Source of the DNA: Shewanella loihica PV-4
GTDB lineage: Bacteria; Pseudomonadota; Gammaproteobacteria; Enterobacterales; Shewanellaceae
Direction of reading: 5' to 3'
Length of the DNA: 64,000 nucleotides
NCBI RefSeq assembly: GCF_000016065.1
Contig: NC_009092.1
Span: forward strand, 1,860,001 to 1,924,000
Positions 63,730 through 64,000 of this stretch are shown here, in pieces. The notes beneath the pieces were generated by a model. It saw only the letters and a list, made by a program, of their open reading frames with translations. It was not told the origin of the DNA and did not search any database. The translations under genes and the position numbers were made by a program. How positions within the stretch are numbered: the stretch's first letter is position 1; the number at the start of each line of letters is the position of its first letter.

Positions 63730-63754
63730 AAACGGGCCCTGTGCCCGTTTTTTT
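63730..63754 (+). terminator. Terminator of the valine-degradation operon
   Basis: AAACGGGC and GCCCGTTT pair around CCTGT, followed by TTTT; ends transcription after the SDR gene. Confidence 0.9.
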
Positions 63755-63821
63755 ATGGCGACGCCTATTCTTGGTAAAGGCGCTATGTGCTAAGGCGTGC
63801 CACTTGATGTAATCTAACCTT

Positions 63822-64000
63822 ATGAGTAAGAAAAGAAAGATGATATGGTTTGAACAAGCAACCAAGACGCTGATGCTAATCGTGGGTGTCATTGGGGTGG
63901 TGGTGATCTATGCTGGTTTCTTCTTTCTGCTGATAACCCAGTCTACGGCCAGCTTCTTGCCCTGGTATATTCTGATCTCCCCCTGGCTCTGCATCTACTT
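63822..64000 (+). CDS. Small membrane protein, cut by the window end
   Basis: The frame opens at ATG 63822 and is still open at 64000 (59 codons visible). It starts with a basic segment (MSKKRKMIWFEQATK), then two hydrophobic stretches (LMLIVGVIGVVVIYAGFFFLL and FLPWYILISPWLCIY), so at least two TM helices. ATG 63840, behind a purine-rich AAAAGAAAG, is an alternative start. I do not recognise the family. Confidence 0.5.
   Translation, partial: MSKKRKMIWFEQATKTLMLIVGVIGVVVIYAGFFFLLITQSTASFLPWYILISPWLCIY

Overview
The window reads as a continuous stretch of a gammaproteobacterial chromosome, most likely Shewanella (order Alteromonadales). The reasons are the run gltA / sdhCDAB / sucABCD / FMN-dependent glutamate-synthase-family gene / fur / cobB, the msbA-lpxK-ycaR run with no kdsB behind it, a tandem-RND efflux operon next to gltA, and a valine-degradation operon of the thiolase-mmsA-acyl-CoA dehydrogenase-enoyl-CoA hydratase-HIBCH-mmsB type. 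The organism name is an inference from gene order and protein character. I see no tRNA, rRNA, insertion sequence, phage or CRISPR array.

Layout. 1-1.9 kb: end of nagZ, ycfP and acyP, with a structured non-coding stretch before acyP. 2.0-7.0 kb (minus): PilZ-domain gene, mfd, csiV. 7.1-10.3 kb: lolCDE lipoprotein exporter. 10.3-12.5 kb (minus): membrane diguanylate cyclase and a DUF2062 gene. 12.6-17.9 kb: comEC/rec2, msbA, lpxK, ycaR. 18.1 kb: atypical small kinase. 19.1-28.9 kb: an accessory-looking secretion/regulation block. It holds a cyclic-di-GMP (GEMM-I) riboswitch in front of a large secreted HExxH metalloprotease, a convergent cysteine-rich secreted protein with a sigma-54 promoter and an upstream palindrome, a DsbA-like lipoprotein, a sigma-54 activator and a secreted metallo-beta-lactamase-fold protein. 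29.0-36.4 kb (minus): adaptor plus two RND permeases. 36.4-37.1 kb: three successive 13-15 nt tandem arrays. 37.1-48.5 kb: citrate synthase, then divergent succinate dehydrogenase, 2-oxoglutarate dehydrogenase and succinyl-CoA synthetase genes. 48.5-55.6 kb: single genes (glutamate-synthase family, GNAT, fur, cobB, P-loop kinase, monooxygenase fold, S51 peptidase, esterase). 55.9-63.7 kb: valine/branched-chain acyl-CoA degradation. The right edge cuts a small membrane-protein gene.

How it fits together. Most of the window is housekeeping: envelope biogenesis (lolCDE, msbA, lpxK, csiV), DNA repair and uptake (mfd, comEC), and the TCA cycle from citrate synthase to succinyl-CoA synthetase. The unusual part is 19.1-27.5 kb. 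There, two large exported proteins face each other across a shared terminator. One is read from a c-di-GMP-sensing leader; the other is read from a clear -24/-12 promoter with a 20-bp perfect palindrome about 75 bp upstream, beside an enhancer-binding-protein/thiol-oxidoreductase operon. I read this as a possible regulated extracellular system with a disulfide-rich product; that link is inference.

A second theme is short tandem duplication with a unit of 12-16 nt, seen at nine or more places, mostly between genes and twice reaching a start codon. Start sites were moved from the longest reading frame where a ribosome binding site argued for it (csiV, sdhD, sdhB, sucA, DsbA-like gene, glutamate-synthase-family gene, S51 peptidase, thiolase, mmsB, SDR).
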